From the NCBI GenBank assembly GCA_002338655.1, contig DDIU01000049.1, positions 239 through 64,238 on the forward strand: a stretch of 64,000 nt of DNA, given 5' to 3'. The stretch comes from Flammeovirgaceae bacterium UBA1842. GTDB lineage: Bacteria; Bacteroidota; Bacteroidia; Cytophagales; Cyclobacteriaceae. This document shows positions 26,154 to 34,521 of the stretch, piece by piece; position 1 is the first letter of the stretch, and the number at the start of each line of letters is the position of its first letter. Under the pieces are notes generated by a model. That model did no database searches, was not told the origin of the DNA, and saw only the letters and a list, made by a program, of their open reading frames with translations. Made by a program: the position numbers and the translations under genes.

Positions 26154-26480
26154 TTAACGCAACTTAGGGTTGTTTTTATGTCGATTTTGATCCCGTTCTG
26201 ATTTCTTTTCGAAATTTTTCTCCAAAGCTTTAGTCAGATCAACCCCTGTTTGGTTAGCCATGCAGATCAGTACCCACATTACATCGGCCATTTCATCAGC
26301 CAAGTCCAGATTTTTATCTGATTCCTTTTCAGATTGCTCGCCATAACGTCTCGCCATAATACGCGCCAACTCACCCACTTCTTCTGTTAGTATGGTCATG
26401 TTAGTGAGTTCGTTAAAATAACGTACTCCTGTGGTTTTGATCCAGTTATCTACTTGCTTTTGAGCTTCTTCGATGGTCAT
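26154..26480 (-). CDS. MazG-like nucleotide pyrophosphohydrolase
   Basis: A 108-residue all-alpha NTP pyrophosphohydrolase of the MazG superfamily, which removes abnormal or excess (d)NTPs. The metal-binding acidic sites are EEVGELAR (about 32-39) and DLADEMADVMWVL (about 58-70). It is a single-domain form. It is convergent with comB, with two bases between, and 16 bp downstream of dtd on the same strand, so the two house-cleaning enzymes are probably in one transcript. Confidence 0.9.
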   Translation of the reverse strand: MTIEEAQKQVDNWIKTTGVRYFNELTNMTILTEEVGELARIMARRYGEQSEKESDKNLDLADEMADVMWVLICMANQTGVDLTKALEKNFEKKSERDQNRHKNNPKLR

Positions 26481-26496
26481 TTACTAATTGTTATTT

Positions 26497-26949
26497 TCAC
26501 TGTTTGTTTTTCGAATCGATAATAATAGTTACCGGACCGTCATTGACCAGACTCACTTTCATGTCCGCACCAAATTTTCCTGTTTCAATCTTATGTCCCA
26601 ATTCACCTTCTAGCTTTTCAATAAACTGCTGGTACAATGGAATGGCTATTTCTGGTTTTGCAGCTTTAATATAGGACGGTCGATTTCCCTTTTTTGTACT
26701 CGCATGAAGGGTAAACTGACTGATTAATAACAAGTTGCCATGGACATCAATCAAACTTTTGTTCATCACACCCTCCTCATCATTAAAAATTCTAAGATTG
26801 ATGATCTTACGAACCAACCAGTTGATGTCTTCTTGGCCATCCGCTTCTTCTATTCCCAGAAGCACCATCAATCCATGGCCTATTTCACCTGCTACGACTC
26901 CATTTATCGTTACCGCTGCTTCAGACGCACGTTGAATTACTGCAAGCAT
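26497..26949 (-). CDS. dtd: D-aminoacyl-tRNA deacylase
   Basis: Removes D-amino acids (and Gly mischarged on tRNA-Ala) from tRNA. It is 150 residues, full length. The two signature motifs are LLISQFTLHAST (about 74-85), containing SQFTL, and NDGPVTIIIDS (about 136-146), containing the GP dipeptide of the cross-subunit Gly-cisPro active site. It lies between the NAD-binding protein gene (3 bp upstream) and mazG. Confidence 0.95.
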   Translation of the reverse strand: MLAVIQRASEAAVTINGVVAGEIGHGLMVLLGIEEADGQEDINWLVRKIINLRIFNDEEGVMNKSLIDVHGNLLLISQFTLHASTKKGNRPSYIKAAKPEIAIPLYQQFIEKLEGELGHKIETGKFGADMKVSLVNDGPVTIIIDSKNKQ

Positions 26950-26952
26950 AAT

Positions 26953-27606
26953 TTAAAATTGCTGAAGGCTGTCCGATTCATGGTAATACTGTCCTTTCTC
27001 ATCAAGAGAAGCTTTTGCAAGCATAGCCCGCACTACTTTTATCGAGTGTATTCCTTTATATTTTTTCAATGCGCCAATAAATAAGAATCCCAAAACTGTA
27101 AATAATACCTGGCCTATCTTCTCACCAATCCGCAACTCTTTGCGGGGGCCAAGCAACAAGGAAGGCCTGAAAATATGGAATGTATCAAAAAATAAATGGG
27201 AAATGGCGTCCTCTACCTCACCTTTCACTTTGTTATAGAAAATTTTTGAATTGGCATCTGCACCCAAAGCAGTCACAATGAGGTACTGTTTTGCGCCTTG
27301 CTCCTTGGCCAATTTGGCGGTCTCTAGTGGGTATTCATAGTCCACTTTTTTAAAAGCCTCCTGGCTACCTGCTGTTTTTATCGTTGTTCCAAGACAGCAG
27401 AACACGTCATCCACTTTAAACCATTCTGGATTACTGCCTAGCTTACTAAAATCTGCTATTTGATTGACAAACTTAGTATTCTTTTTTTCAATAGGCTTTC
27501 GGGAAAGGGTGGTTACTTGGTCATAGCGGTCACTTTCTAGAAGTAGATCAAGTAATTGGCCTCCTATTAAGCCAGTAGACCCTATAAGCAAAGCGGTTTT
27601 ACCCAT
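26953..27606 (-). CDS. NAD(P)-binding Rossmann-fold protein (HTATIP2/NmrA-like)
   Basis: From ATG 27606 the product has 217 residues. The Rossmann dinucleotide loop is LLIGSTGLIGGQLLDLLL near the N-terminus, followed by TLSRKPIEKKN and DVFCCLGTT. YPLETAKLAKEQGAKQYLIVTALGADA (in two parts) and KGEVEDAI match atypical short-chain reductases of the Tip30/oxidoreductase type. A longer frame from 27639 adds eleven polar residues that only overlap the upstream gene. The chosen start overlaps the stop of the YkvA gene by 8 bp. The substrate is unknown. Confidence 0.85.
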   Translation of the reverse strand: MGKTALLIGSTGLIGGQLLDLLLESDRYDQVTTLSRKPIEKKNTKFVNQIADFSKLGSNPEWFKVDDVFCCLGTTIKTAGSQEAFKKVDYEYPLETAKLAKEQGAKQYLIVTALGADANSKIFYNKVKGEVEDAISHLFFDTFHIFRPSLLLGPRKELRIGEKIGQVLFTVLGFLFIGALKKYKGIHSIKVVRAMLAKASLDEKGQYYHESDSLQQF

Positions 27607-28015
27607 TTTCGATTTGTTGTTCTTGTTGCTCCCACTCAATAAACTTATAAATCTCTTGTTGGACTTTGCTATACACCCATAGGATCACTGCAAAATCATC
27701 AACAAGACCTGTAATAGGAATAAAGTCAGGGATCAAATCCAATGGAGTTACAAAATAAACCAATCCTGCTACTATCATTAAAATGGTTTGCAAATCAACA
27801 TCCCGGTAATGGCCTTTTACATACGCTTTTACCAATCTTATAAGCACCTTGATCTGACTGACTACGGTAGTATTATTGATATTTTCTACCTTTAATTCCG
27901 AAAGCTTCTCACTCGAAACATTGAAAAGATGTTTTAATTTCCCTTTATTTTTTAGAATGTTTGAAGCACGTTTTTTGGCGTTTTTAAAAAATTTATTTCC
28001 TTCAATATTCTTCAT
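27599..28015 (-). CDS. YkvA/DUF1232-family membrane protein
   Basis: A 138-residue protein. The DUF1232 core is in the C-terminal half: VDLQTILMIVAGLVYFVTPL, then DLIPDFIPITGLVDDFAVIL (about 78-117), two hydrophobic hairpin segments with the diagnostic PLDLIPD motif. The N-terminus is basic and helical. The function of the family is unknown. The C-terminal EWEQQEQQIENG tail overlaps the start of the downstream Rossmann gene. Confidence 0.88.
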   Translation of the reverse strand: MKNIEGNKFFKNAKKRASNILKNKGKLKHLFNVSSEKLSELKVENINNTTVVSQIKVLIRLVKAYVKGHYRDVDLQTILMIVAGLVYFVTPLDLIPDFIPITGLVDDFAVILWVYSKVQQEIYKFIEWEQQEQQIENG

Positions 28016-28024
28016 AATAATTGT

Positions 28025-28546
28025 TTAAAAGGTCTCCCAAATCTCTTTCTTCACCGTAAGTAAAGCATGTTGTATCGGGTCATGTTCTTTTTGCAGTGTT
28101 CTTTCAAATATCAGTTTTGATAAATCAACGCCTGTAGATTCTGCCGATAAATTACCCATGGCATCATTTATAGTTACTATCAGGTCTTCTTTGCATGATT
28201 TTACCAATTCCCAAGCCTGCTCACTCATATATAACTGCTGTGAAACATTATGGTTATATTCTTCACGGATTTCATTGAGCAATATTTGCTGAAATTCCTT
28301 GGCGGTATAGTTACCATTATTCAGTCTTACAATAAGATTATTTGGGCTGATTCTTTCTAAAAACAGGCATACACGCTCATAGGCATGCAGCCTATTGGGC
28401 AATACAGTCTCTATACTTTTACCCCGTACTTCAATTCGCTTCTTATCAATCTCACCATTAATAAACGACTTTACGATTAAGTACATTGCATAAAGTACCA
28501 ATCCTGCAGGGATTATTAATTTTCCAAACTCAATTATTGCGTCCAT
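28025..28546 (-). CDS. Unknown membrane-anchored protein
   Basis: The family is not confidently recognised. The 173-residue protein has one N-terminal membrane segment (LIIPAGLVLYAMYLIVKSF, about 10-28) and a cytosolic helical part. The motif VLPNRLHAYERVCLFLERI (about 49-67) and the segment EFQQILLNEIREEYNHNVSQ (in part) recur in similar-sized proteins of the phylum. It is 9 bp upstream of the YkvA gene, so the block 28546-26154 reads as one operon. A role cannot be assigned. Confidence 0.75.
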   Translation of the reverse strand: MDAIIEFGKLIIPAGLVLYAMYLIVKSFINGEIDKKRIEVRGKSIETVLPNRLHAYERVCLFLERISPNNLIVRLNNGNYTAKEFQQILLNEIREEYNHNVSQQLYMSEQAWELVKSCKEDLIVTINDAMGNLSAESTGVDLSKLIFERTLQKEHDPIQHALLTVKKEIWETF

Positions 28547-28707
28547 ATATTTTTATTGTGTTTATATTCAAAATTGGCCAAACCAATATTATTTACCATG
28601 TGTTTTACTAAAAACAACCATAAATTGGCTCCGACTAAACAATATCCTTGTTCTAATAATAGGTTAAATTAGCAAAGTCAGTGTAATTATAAGCAACAGA
28701 CCGAAAA

Positions 28708-29022
28708 ATGCAGACAATAATTCCCGTTTCACTTACAGAAAGTGCCGTAGAAGAGGTTAAGAACATCATGCAAAATAAAAATATTCCTGAAGGATATAAA
28801 CTAAGGGTAGGAATAAAGGGAAGTGGTGGCTGCCTCGGATTTGCGTTTATGCTAGGGTTCGACAAAAAAAAGGATAATGATATTGAATTTGAGACCAATG
28901 GCGTTCAGGTACTTGTAGAGAAAAAACATGCCATGTACCTGCTAGACATGGAAGTTGACTTCCATGATGGTGACGATGCCAGAGGGTTTACTTTTGCTAA
29001 GAAGAGCAAGGTGGATGTATAA
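28708..29022 (+). CDS. IscA/HesB-type protein lacking the C-terminal CGC motif
   Basis: A 104-residue member of the A-type Fe-S carrier family. It aligns over LTESAVEEVKNIM (about 9-21), KLRVGIKGSGGCLGFAFMLGF (31-51, in part) and VDFHDGDDARGFTFAKK (in part). Family members bind iron or clusters with three Cys: one in the SGC motif, two in a C-terminal CGC. Here Cys42 is the only Cys, and the protein ends just where the CGC segment would begin. A REP-like unit starts nine bases after the stop codon. It may be a non-canonical carrier or a shortened one. Confidence 0.85.
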   Translation: MQTIIPVSLTESAVEEVKNIMQNKNIPEGYKLRVGIKGSGGCLGFAFMLGFDKKKDNDIEFETNGVQVLVEKKHAMYLLDMEVDFHDGDDARGFTFAKKSKVDV

Positions 29023-29030
29023 AGGAATTT

Positions 29031-29436
29031 AATGGCTAAAGCCAATTATCATGCGGTTCAGCCCGTGGTAAGCATTGAGCATTTTATTATATTAGGGAAA
29101 GGGGGTGAGTAAAATTAGCTAAAATGCTATGTTTAGTTTTGAAAGCCCAAAACCTATCGAATCCGAACTTTCATTTATGGTATTTCAATGAAGGTTAGTG
29201 GCTAAAGCCATATTGTTTATTCCTGATAAACACGCCTTAAAAGGCGTGGAAAGTGATCTAAAATCAAGTTATTTTTATTAATCATACAATAAAATGACCA
29301 ATCAAATACCCTGAATTTAATATCCTAATTGTTAATTAGACCATAGTTTACTAATCCGTAAAGGTCACATCAAATTTTACCACGTGGCTTCAGCCCGTGG
29401 TAATTATAAATGACATAAAAGGGCTTTAGCCCTTAA
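29031..29436. repeat. REP-like units A-C flanking the RAYT gene (3' side)
   Basis: Unit A (29031-29071) has TGGCTAAAGCC and GCCCGTGGTAA. Unit B (29191-29250) has AGTGGCTAAAGCCA, then the perfect hairpin CACGCCTT-AA-AAGGCGTG. Unit C (29380-29436), in opposite orientation, has CCACGTGGCTTCAGCCCGTGG and AAGGGCTTTAGCCCTT. All share the palindromic core GGCTAAAGCC or its complement. Unit C contains the stop codon of the transposase gene. Apart from these units the 403-bp gap after the IscA-like gene holds nothing recognised. Confidence 0.85.
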
Positions 29437-29860
29437 GCTTCTCAAACCCATACTTGTCAATAAACAATTTGTATTCTTGATCGAAAGAATTTTTTTGATG
29501 ATGCACTTCTTGGTTTTTAATATAATTTCTAACTTTTTCAACTTGTGATTCACTTACAGATATAGCGAAATACTCATCCTGCCATCCGAATTTCGTTTTA
29601 GTAAGCTTTTGTTTGTTGATCCAAAATGCCGACTCCCCCTTTATAAGTTGCATTACCTTGGCAATGGTCTGATCCGATTTCAATGAGACAAGACAATGGA
29701 CATGGTCAACATATCCATTTATAAAATCAATATAAATTCCTTTGTCTTTAGCATTGGTTCTTATGTGGTCAAAAACAGGTTTTCTGATTTCCCTTTCTAG
29801 AAATGGAGCTCGGTTTTTAGTAGTCCAAACCAAATGAATCCAAACTTTTACAAATGGCAT
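29426..29860 (-). CDS. REP-associated tyrosine transposase (RAYT, IS200-like)
   Basis: A 144-residue single-copy HUH endonuclease of the Y1_Tnp family. The HUH motif is His53-Val-His55 in GYVDHVHCLVSL, and the catalytic Tyr is probably Tyr113 in KVRNYIKNQEVHH. RAYTs nick single-stranded DNA next to REP hairpins and are thought to spread and maintain REP elements. Six matching hairpin units lie in the 1.26 kb around this gene, in both orientations. The stop codon lies inside one. The reading frame is intact, so the enzyme may be active. Confidence 0.93.
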   Translation of the reverse strand: MPFVKVWIHLVWTTKNRAPFLEREIRKPVFDHIRTNAKDKGIYIDFINGYVDHVHCLVSLKSDQTIAKVMQLIKGESAFWINKQKLTKTKFGWQDEYFAISVSESQVEKVRNYIKNQEVHHQKNSFDQEYKLFIDKYGFEKLKG

Positions 29861-29870
29861 TTCAATTAAT

Positions 29871-30284
29871 GTTAGTGGCTAAAGCCAGTTGAATCTGTTT
29901 TAGCAACACGCCTTAAAAGGCGTGGTATTTAATTAGCGAATTAAGTTTAAGTACAATCATAATCCAAGTAAAAGGCAAGGTTATTACTGGGTTGAACATG
30001 GTGGTAATAGCATTTAATAAAAATTTTTGAACTCTTATGTTCACGCTATAAAAAAGAAAGCCGTTCATATTGAAAGTTAATGGCTAAAGCCGATAAAATT
30101 TGTCTCTGATAGCCACGCCTTAAAAGGCATGGCAAATGACCCTCCCGTTAGGCAGGGCACTCAAATATTGAATTAATATTAAGAATTACGCAAGGTGATC
30201 CCCTGATTATAAAGCATACACCTAAAGATTACCACGTGGCTTTAGCCCGTGGTTATTACCCGTGACAAACAAGGGCTTTGGCTC
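29871..30284. repeat. REP-like units D-F flanking the RAYT gene (5' side)
   Basis: Unit D (29871-29925) is nearly identical to unit B: GTTAGTGGCTAAAGCCA plus CACGCCTT-AA-AAGGCGTG. Unit E (30079-30133) has TGGCTAAAGCC plus GCCACGCCTTAAAAGGCATGGC. Unit F (30231-30284), inverted like C, has CCACGTGGCTTTAGCCCGTGG and AAGGGCTTTGGCTC. Between units the 434-bp gap shows no gene. Confidence 0.85.
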
Positions 30285-30294
30285 AATAACTTAC

Positions 30295-30648
30295 TTAACG
30301 TTCAAGCTTCAACGACACAGTAGCTCTTTTACAATCACCAGCAATAGGGGGGTTCTCTTTTGAAAGGCTTACTTCTACACTTTCTACTTCCAATTCTTTG
30401 AGGATTCGCTGGCAGATTTGTATTACAACATGCTCCAATAATTTTGAAGGGACGGCCATAACCTCAGCAGCTATGGCATAAATTTTTTCGTAATCAACCG
30501 TTTTAGTTAGATCATCATTTGTAGCAGCAGATGAAAAATCAGCCTCTACAGTTATATTGAGTAAAAATGTATTTCCATTTTTACGTTCATGTTCATAAAA
30601 TCCATGATAGGCATAAAATGAAAGCCCTTCTAAACTGATTTTACCCAT
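30295..30648 (-). CDS. folB: Dihydroneopterin aldolase
   Basis: Cleaves 7,8-dihydroneopterin in folate synthesis. At 117 residues it is the usual length. LEGLSFYAYHGFYEHERKNG (about 5-24) holds the substrate-binding Tyr and Glu, DYEKIYAI (about 48-55) is typical, and LSKENPPIAGDCKRATVSL (about 95-113) is the C-terminal part with the catalytic Lys region. Its ATG overlaps the stop of the DivIVA gene by one base (TAATG), so translation is coupled. Confidence 0.93.
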   Translation of the reverse strand: MGKISLEGLSFYAYHGFYEHERKNGNTFLLNITVEADFSSAATNDDLTKTVDYEKIYAIAAEVMAVPSKLLEHVVIQICQRILKELEVESVEVSLSKENPPIAGDCKRATVSLKLER

Positions 30649-31370
30649 TAGTCTAGGTCATCAAAAAAAGAGCCTTTACTTTCCTCAACTACCTTTTCAA
30701 CAGGTTGCTCAGCCTTTATTTCCTTAGGTGGGGTAACTGGCTCCTCAGGCACTTCCTGTTCCAATTTTAAATCCTTTTCTAATTGGTTTGCTTTCTTGAC
30801 TGATGCATTTTCCCTTTTTATTTTCAAAAGTTCTTCATCAATGTTCACTTTGCTAATCTGAGACTTCACACGATTCACTTTTTCCAACGCATCATTTGTA
30901 AATGATTTTATGTCAGACAACAGATCTTCACGAATATTTTCAAGGTTCCTATACACCTGAGCCATTGACCTTAATTTATCTTCCATGTCTTCAATGGCAT
31001 TTCGTGATCGCATTTCTGCCTCTTCCAACATGTCTTTAGCCTTTGACTTAGCTTCGTTCATAATACCCTCCGCCTTCATCTCCGTTTCACGCATGTGTAA
31101 CTGAGCTGTCTTAGTGGCCTGGTCTATCATATTAGCACCAGTATCTTCAGCGGTTTTAAGGGTCTTAAACAATGAGTTTTCCACTTCCCTAAGCTTTTCC
31201 ACCTCTCGTTCAGAAGATTCTAACTTAATCCTCAACTCCTTATTTTCATCCTGAAGTTTTTCCCACTCCGAGGACATGGTCGTTAAAAATGCATCTACCT
31301 CGTCTTTATCCAACCCACGAAAAGCCTTTTCAAAAGTCTTTTGTCTGATTTCTAATGGCGTAATTTTCAT
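30648..31370 (-). CDS. DivIVA-domain protein
   Basis: A 240-residue coiled-coil protein with the DivIVA N-terminal motif: ITPLEIRQKTFEKAFRGLDK, then DEVDAFL (about 3-30). Long heptad-rich helices follow (about 35-190) and an acidic, Pro-rich tail ends SFFDDLD. DivIVA proteins mark curved membrane and recruit cell-division or growth proteins. In Bacteroidota the role is not defined. Cotranscribed with folB. Confidence 0.9.
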   Translation of the reverse strand: MKITPLEIRQKTFEKAFRGLDKDEVDAFLTTMSSEWEKLQDENKELRIKLESSEREVEKLREVENSLFKTLKTAEDTGANMIDQATKTAQLHMRETEMKAEGIMNEAKSKAKDMLEEAEMRSRNAIEDMEDKLRSMAQVYRNLENIREDLLSDIKSFTNDALEKVNRVKSQISKVNIDEELLKIKRENASVKKANQLEKDLKLEQEVPEEPVTPPKEIKAEQPVEKVVEESKGSFFDDLD

Positions 31371-31397
31371 ATCAAAATTTATACTATACCAACTATC

Positions 31398-32315
31398 TCA
31401 ATTATTTAACTCAATATCCCATATGGAAATTGTCCTATCGTCACTTGCACTTGCCAATAAGTTATTATACTCACTCCACAATAATTTGTTTACCGAAGTG
31501 CCATGCCCTGCATGACGGGCTTTGTCTATTACCTTCAACAACTTAAATCGCTCAACATTCCATACTTTGATCGATTTGTCCATGCTACAAGTTACAAAAT
31601 GTTTGCCATCTGGACTAAATGCAATGTTATTTATGGCGTACATATGAGCCACTATATCTTCCAATAATACATATCCCCCCTTTACATCCCAAATTTTGAG
31701 ATGGGCATCACGCCCACCACTTAAAAGTAGCTGACTGTCAGGCGAGTAACGTATGGTGAAAACAGAGTTTTTATGATCAGCCAATGTGTATTTTAAACTT
31801 AAATCCGATAGATTCATAATTAAAATCGTGTTATCACTTGTGCCAATAGCCAGTTCATTACTTACTTCATTAACAGCCAAACACCGAACACTTTTCTCAG
31901 CTACTTTAATTTTATCCAGTGCTTTAAGCGGATTTAATCCTATTACATGTAAAATACCCTTTCCATCACCAACATACATTTTGTCCCTAAAAGTTGTGAT
32001 ATCAAAAATAGCAGCATCGGTAAAATTCAATGAACTAACCTCCTTTTTCTTATCACAATCTAGGAAATGAAGCCCATCATAGTTATGCCCCACTGCCAAT
32101 AGATTGACTTTTTCAAGAAAGTGTAAACCATAAATTGAATTGGGTAATTTGGCAATCAATTGTCCTTTATCAGGGTTTTTCAAATCCCATTGTACTACCA
32201 TACCATCACCTGCACCTGAATAAAATATGTGTGGATATTGTGACCTCTCAAGTGTATAAATACAATCATTGTGGCCGGTGTAAGTTTCTTTTTTACTTAC
32301 TATAACCTTAGTCAT
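31398..32315 (-). CDS. WD40-repeat protein
   Basis: From ATG 32315 the product has 305 residues, enough for one seven-bladed propeller. Clear repeats include HNDCIYTLERSQYPHIFYSG with VVQWDL, YSPDSQLLLSGGRDAHLKIW (about 205-225), FSPDGKHFVTCSMDKSIKVW (about 247-267) and LLASASDDRTISIWDI at the end. There is no signal peptide, so it is a cytosolic scaffold. A longer frame from a TTG at 32381 adds a hydrophobic stretch that is an artefact of the intergenic region. It is divergent from the phosphopantetheinyl transferase gene. Confidence 0.88.
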   Translation of the reverse strand: MTKVIVSKKETYTGHNDCIYTLERSQYPHIFYSGAGDGMVVQWDLKNPDKGQLIAKLPNSIYGLHFLEKVNLLAVGHNYDGLHFLDCDKKKEVSSLNFTDAAIFDITTFRDKMYVGDGKGILHVIGLNPLKALDKIKVAEKSVRCLAVNEVSNELAIGTSDNTILIMNLSDLSLKYTLADHKNSVFTIRYSPDSQLLLSGGRDAHLKIWDVKGGYVLLEDIVAHMYAINNIAFSPDGKHFVTCSMDKSIKVWNVERFKLLKVIDKARHAGHGTSVNKLLWSEYNNLLASASDDRTISIWDIELNN

Positions 32316-32381
32316 GGAGAAGTGGTTAGATTTAATTTTTAAATTTAGGACAAAAGAAGCAAGTAATAGACTAGTAATCAA

Positions 32382-33017
32382 ATGCCTTTAATCAAAATAG
32401 AACAAATAAAACCTGAACGATATATTGGTATTTGGCATATCACAGAGCACTTGGAAGACTTGCTCACTCAATTAAACCCCAATCAAAAGTATTTACCAGA
32501 ACTGGAAGGGTTTAGGATAATGTCTAAAAAACTTGAGTGGGCAGCCGCCAGACTCACAGTAAAAATGCTGGCCGCTAAAATGAAAATTGATTATAAGGGT
32601 ATTGATAAAAATACAGATGGCAAACCAGTATTGGCCCATAGTAATGTTGAAATCTCATTGACGCACTCCTATCCTTTTGTGGCAGCCATCATTGATAGAA
32701 ATATAAATGTGGGCATAGATTTAGAGCAACCCAAGGAGAAACTCAAAGCCATTGCACATAAATTTCTCTCAGAAAAAGAACTTCTTTTTACAAATAATGA
32801 TGTGGTAAAACTATGTATTGCATGGTGTGCTAAAGAGACTTTGTATAAAATGCACAGCAAGCGTGGGTTGTTATTTAAAGAAAATTTACTGCTGGAACCC
32901 TATGAACCAAAAAGCCGCGGCATCATAACTGGCAGTATAATTGCAAATGATTCCATAAAAAGCTATAATTTGGAATATAGAGTGGAAAAAGACTATATTT
33001 TAACTTTTACTGGCTAA
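32382..33017 (+). CDS. 4'-phosphopantetheinyl transferase (Sfp-like)
   Basis: Loads the phosphopantetheine arm of CoA onto a carrier protein. At 211 residues it fits the Sfp/AcpT-like group. The Mg/CoA site is NVGIDLEQPKEKL (about 107-119), and the second signature is AWCAKETLYK (about 147-156), the W-x-x-KE(A/S)xxK pattern. The carrier cannot be named. The redoxin gene follows closely, so the two may share a transcript. Confidence 0.9.
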   Translation: MPLIKIEQIKPERYIGIWHITEHLEDLLTQLNPNQKYLPELEGFRIMSKKLEWAAARLTVKMLAAKMKIDYKGIDKNTDGKPVLAHSNVEISLTHSYPFVAAIIDRNINVGIDLEQPKEKLKAIAHKFLSEKELLFTNNDVVKLCIAWCAKETLYKMHSKRGLLFKENLLLEPYEPKSRGIITGSIIANDSIKSYNLEYRVEKDYILTFTG

Positions 33018-33030
33018 TTTGATTAATATC

Positions 33031-33594
33031 ATGAAAATATTTATCTCTTCGTTAATTGTACTTTTAGTAAGTAGTAGCTTGCATTCGCAAAATATTGCTG
33101 ATTTTACGCTTACTGATGCGAAAAGCAAAAGTGAGGTCTCCCTTAATAATTTTAATAATAAAAAGGGCGTTGCCGTGATTTTCACAAGTAATGTCTGCCC
33201 CTACTCAGTATATTATGAAGGTAGAATCACACAATTAGTAGCTGATTATCCTGATGATATTCAATTTCTGTTAGTCAACAGCTTTACGGATGACAAAGAA
33301 ACAGTAGATCAAATGCGAAGTAAGATTGTGGCCTGGGGTATTAACGCGCCTTACTTAGCTGATAAAGATGGTGGTGTAAAGAAAGCATTTGGTGCACGCA
33401 AAAGCCCTGAGGTCTTCTTATTAAAAAACAATGGCGGAAAGTTTTCCATTTTTTACAAAGGTGCCATTGATAATAATCCTCAGGTAGCAACTGATGTAAA
33501 GGAACGATACTTGAAAAACAATATTGAAAACTTGCTTAATGGCAGAAGTGCAACGAACCTAGGCACACGACCAATTGGATGTATGATTAAATAA
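33031..33594 (+). CDS. Exported redoxin-domain protein
   Basis: From ATG 33031 the product has 187 residues. The signal peptide MKIFISSLIVLLVSSSLHSQ is followed by an AhpC/TSA-like thioredoxin fold. The active-site position is TSNVCPYSVYYEGR (about 49-62): one Cys followed by PYS, not a CxxC pair. This is the pattern of the periplasmic peroxiredoxin-like group that has lost the resolving Cys at this site. The upstream TTG at 33019 is a less likely start. It ends at the base next to the convergent SirB1 gene. Confidence 0.85.
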   Translation: MKIFISSLIVLLVSSSLHSQNIADFTLTDAKSKSEVSLNNFNNKKGVAVIFTSNVCPYSVYYEGRITQLVADYPDDIQFLLVNSFTDDKETVDQMRSKIVAWGINAPYLADKDGGVKKAFGARKSPEVFLLKNNGGKFSIFYKGAIDNNPQVATDVKERYLKNNIENLLNGRSATNLGTRPIGCMIK

Positions 33595-34452
33595 TTACTC
33601 TAGGTCCTCGTACTCTCCCGCAGATAGGCATTGTAACAGTACCTTTACTTCATCTGCCTTAATATGATCCCCTATCTTCTCAAATGAGTTCATGAGATTT
33701 CTCAATGACCTTCTGATAATCTCTGCATTGCTACAGGGCTGAAAATAGCTGTCTTGTGGGTTCAACCTCAATTCTGCTACATAATTATTAATATCATCCA
33801 TGGAGAATATCAATCCACGGTTAAAGGCATTAATGTAGAATTGTTGATGGTTTTTATCTTTATAAGTAAGAATAAAAAGGTTGGGTAGATTTACTCCACT
33901 TATTGGCATTTTCAGCCTTTGGGCAACAAGCATGTACACAGCGCATAATGAAATTGGATTGCCTTTTTTAGAATCCAAAACAATATTAATCATTGAATTG
34001 CTGGGGGAATGAAAGTTCTTAGTGTTTGCGCTGAATTTCAACTTTCCAAATAGTACACTGTTCAATAATTTCACTTGATCAAACGGATGTGCTTCGGGCT
34101 TAAACTCAAGCCATGCCTCATAATAGATTTGTTCGAGATCCTGCTTGAGTTTAACCAATTCTAAATCTGGATATTGATAGGTAGCTACTAGCCACATCCC
34201 TTTCAATAAATCATCTTCTTCATTGTCAAGCCAAAATTCGAGACGCTCTTGGAGGAGCTCAAACTGCAGTAAATGTATTAAATCCTCAATTCTCCTCTGA
34301 ACATCGGGATTGAGGTTACTTTCCCACTCGGTTTCCAATAATGGAATTATATTCTGGCCAATAGACTTTATTTTATCCTCTACATGAGTGATTATTTGAT
34401 GGTCATCGTCATCAAGGAGGGATATTAGGGCTTTAAGCTCGCTGTTTTTCAA
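33595..34452 (-). CDS. SirB1/transglutaminase-like protein
   Basis: A 285-residue protein. The C-terminal two thirds match the SirB1 family, with KGNPISLCAVYMLVAQRLKMP (in part, about 167-187) carrying the Cys at the usual site. The motif that normally reads GLPGHF appears as NLPNLF here, so the conserved His is missing at that place. The N-terminal 100 residues are helical and acidic, with HEAT-like character (LISLLDDDDHQIITHVEDKI). Family function is poorly known. Confidence 0.78.
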   Translation of the reverse strand: MKNSELKALISLLDDDDHQIITHVEDKIKSIGQNIIPLLETEWESNLNPDVQRRIEDLIHLLQFELLQERLEFWLDNEEDDLLKGMWLVATYQYPDLELVKLKQDLEQIYYEAWLEFKPEAHPFDQVKLLNSVLFGKLKFSANTKNFHSPSNSMINIVLDSKKGNPISLCAVYMLVAQRLKMPISGVNLPNLFILTYKDKNHQQFYINAFNRGLIFSMDDINNYVAELRLNPQDSYFQPCSNAEIIRRSLRNLMNSFEKIGDHIKADEVKVLLQCLSAGEYEDLE

Positions 34453-34521
34453 AAGAAAAAATTTATTCGTTATCTAATAGCTGTCTGAAAAATAGCTGAC
34501 TTCATTTAACTTTCAAAATAT

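Noticed and set aside
32316..32381. N-terminal hydrophobic extension of the WD40 protein as a signal peptide
   Set aside because: It starts at TTG, covers the whole divergent promoter gap, and would export a protein otherwise of cytosolic type.
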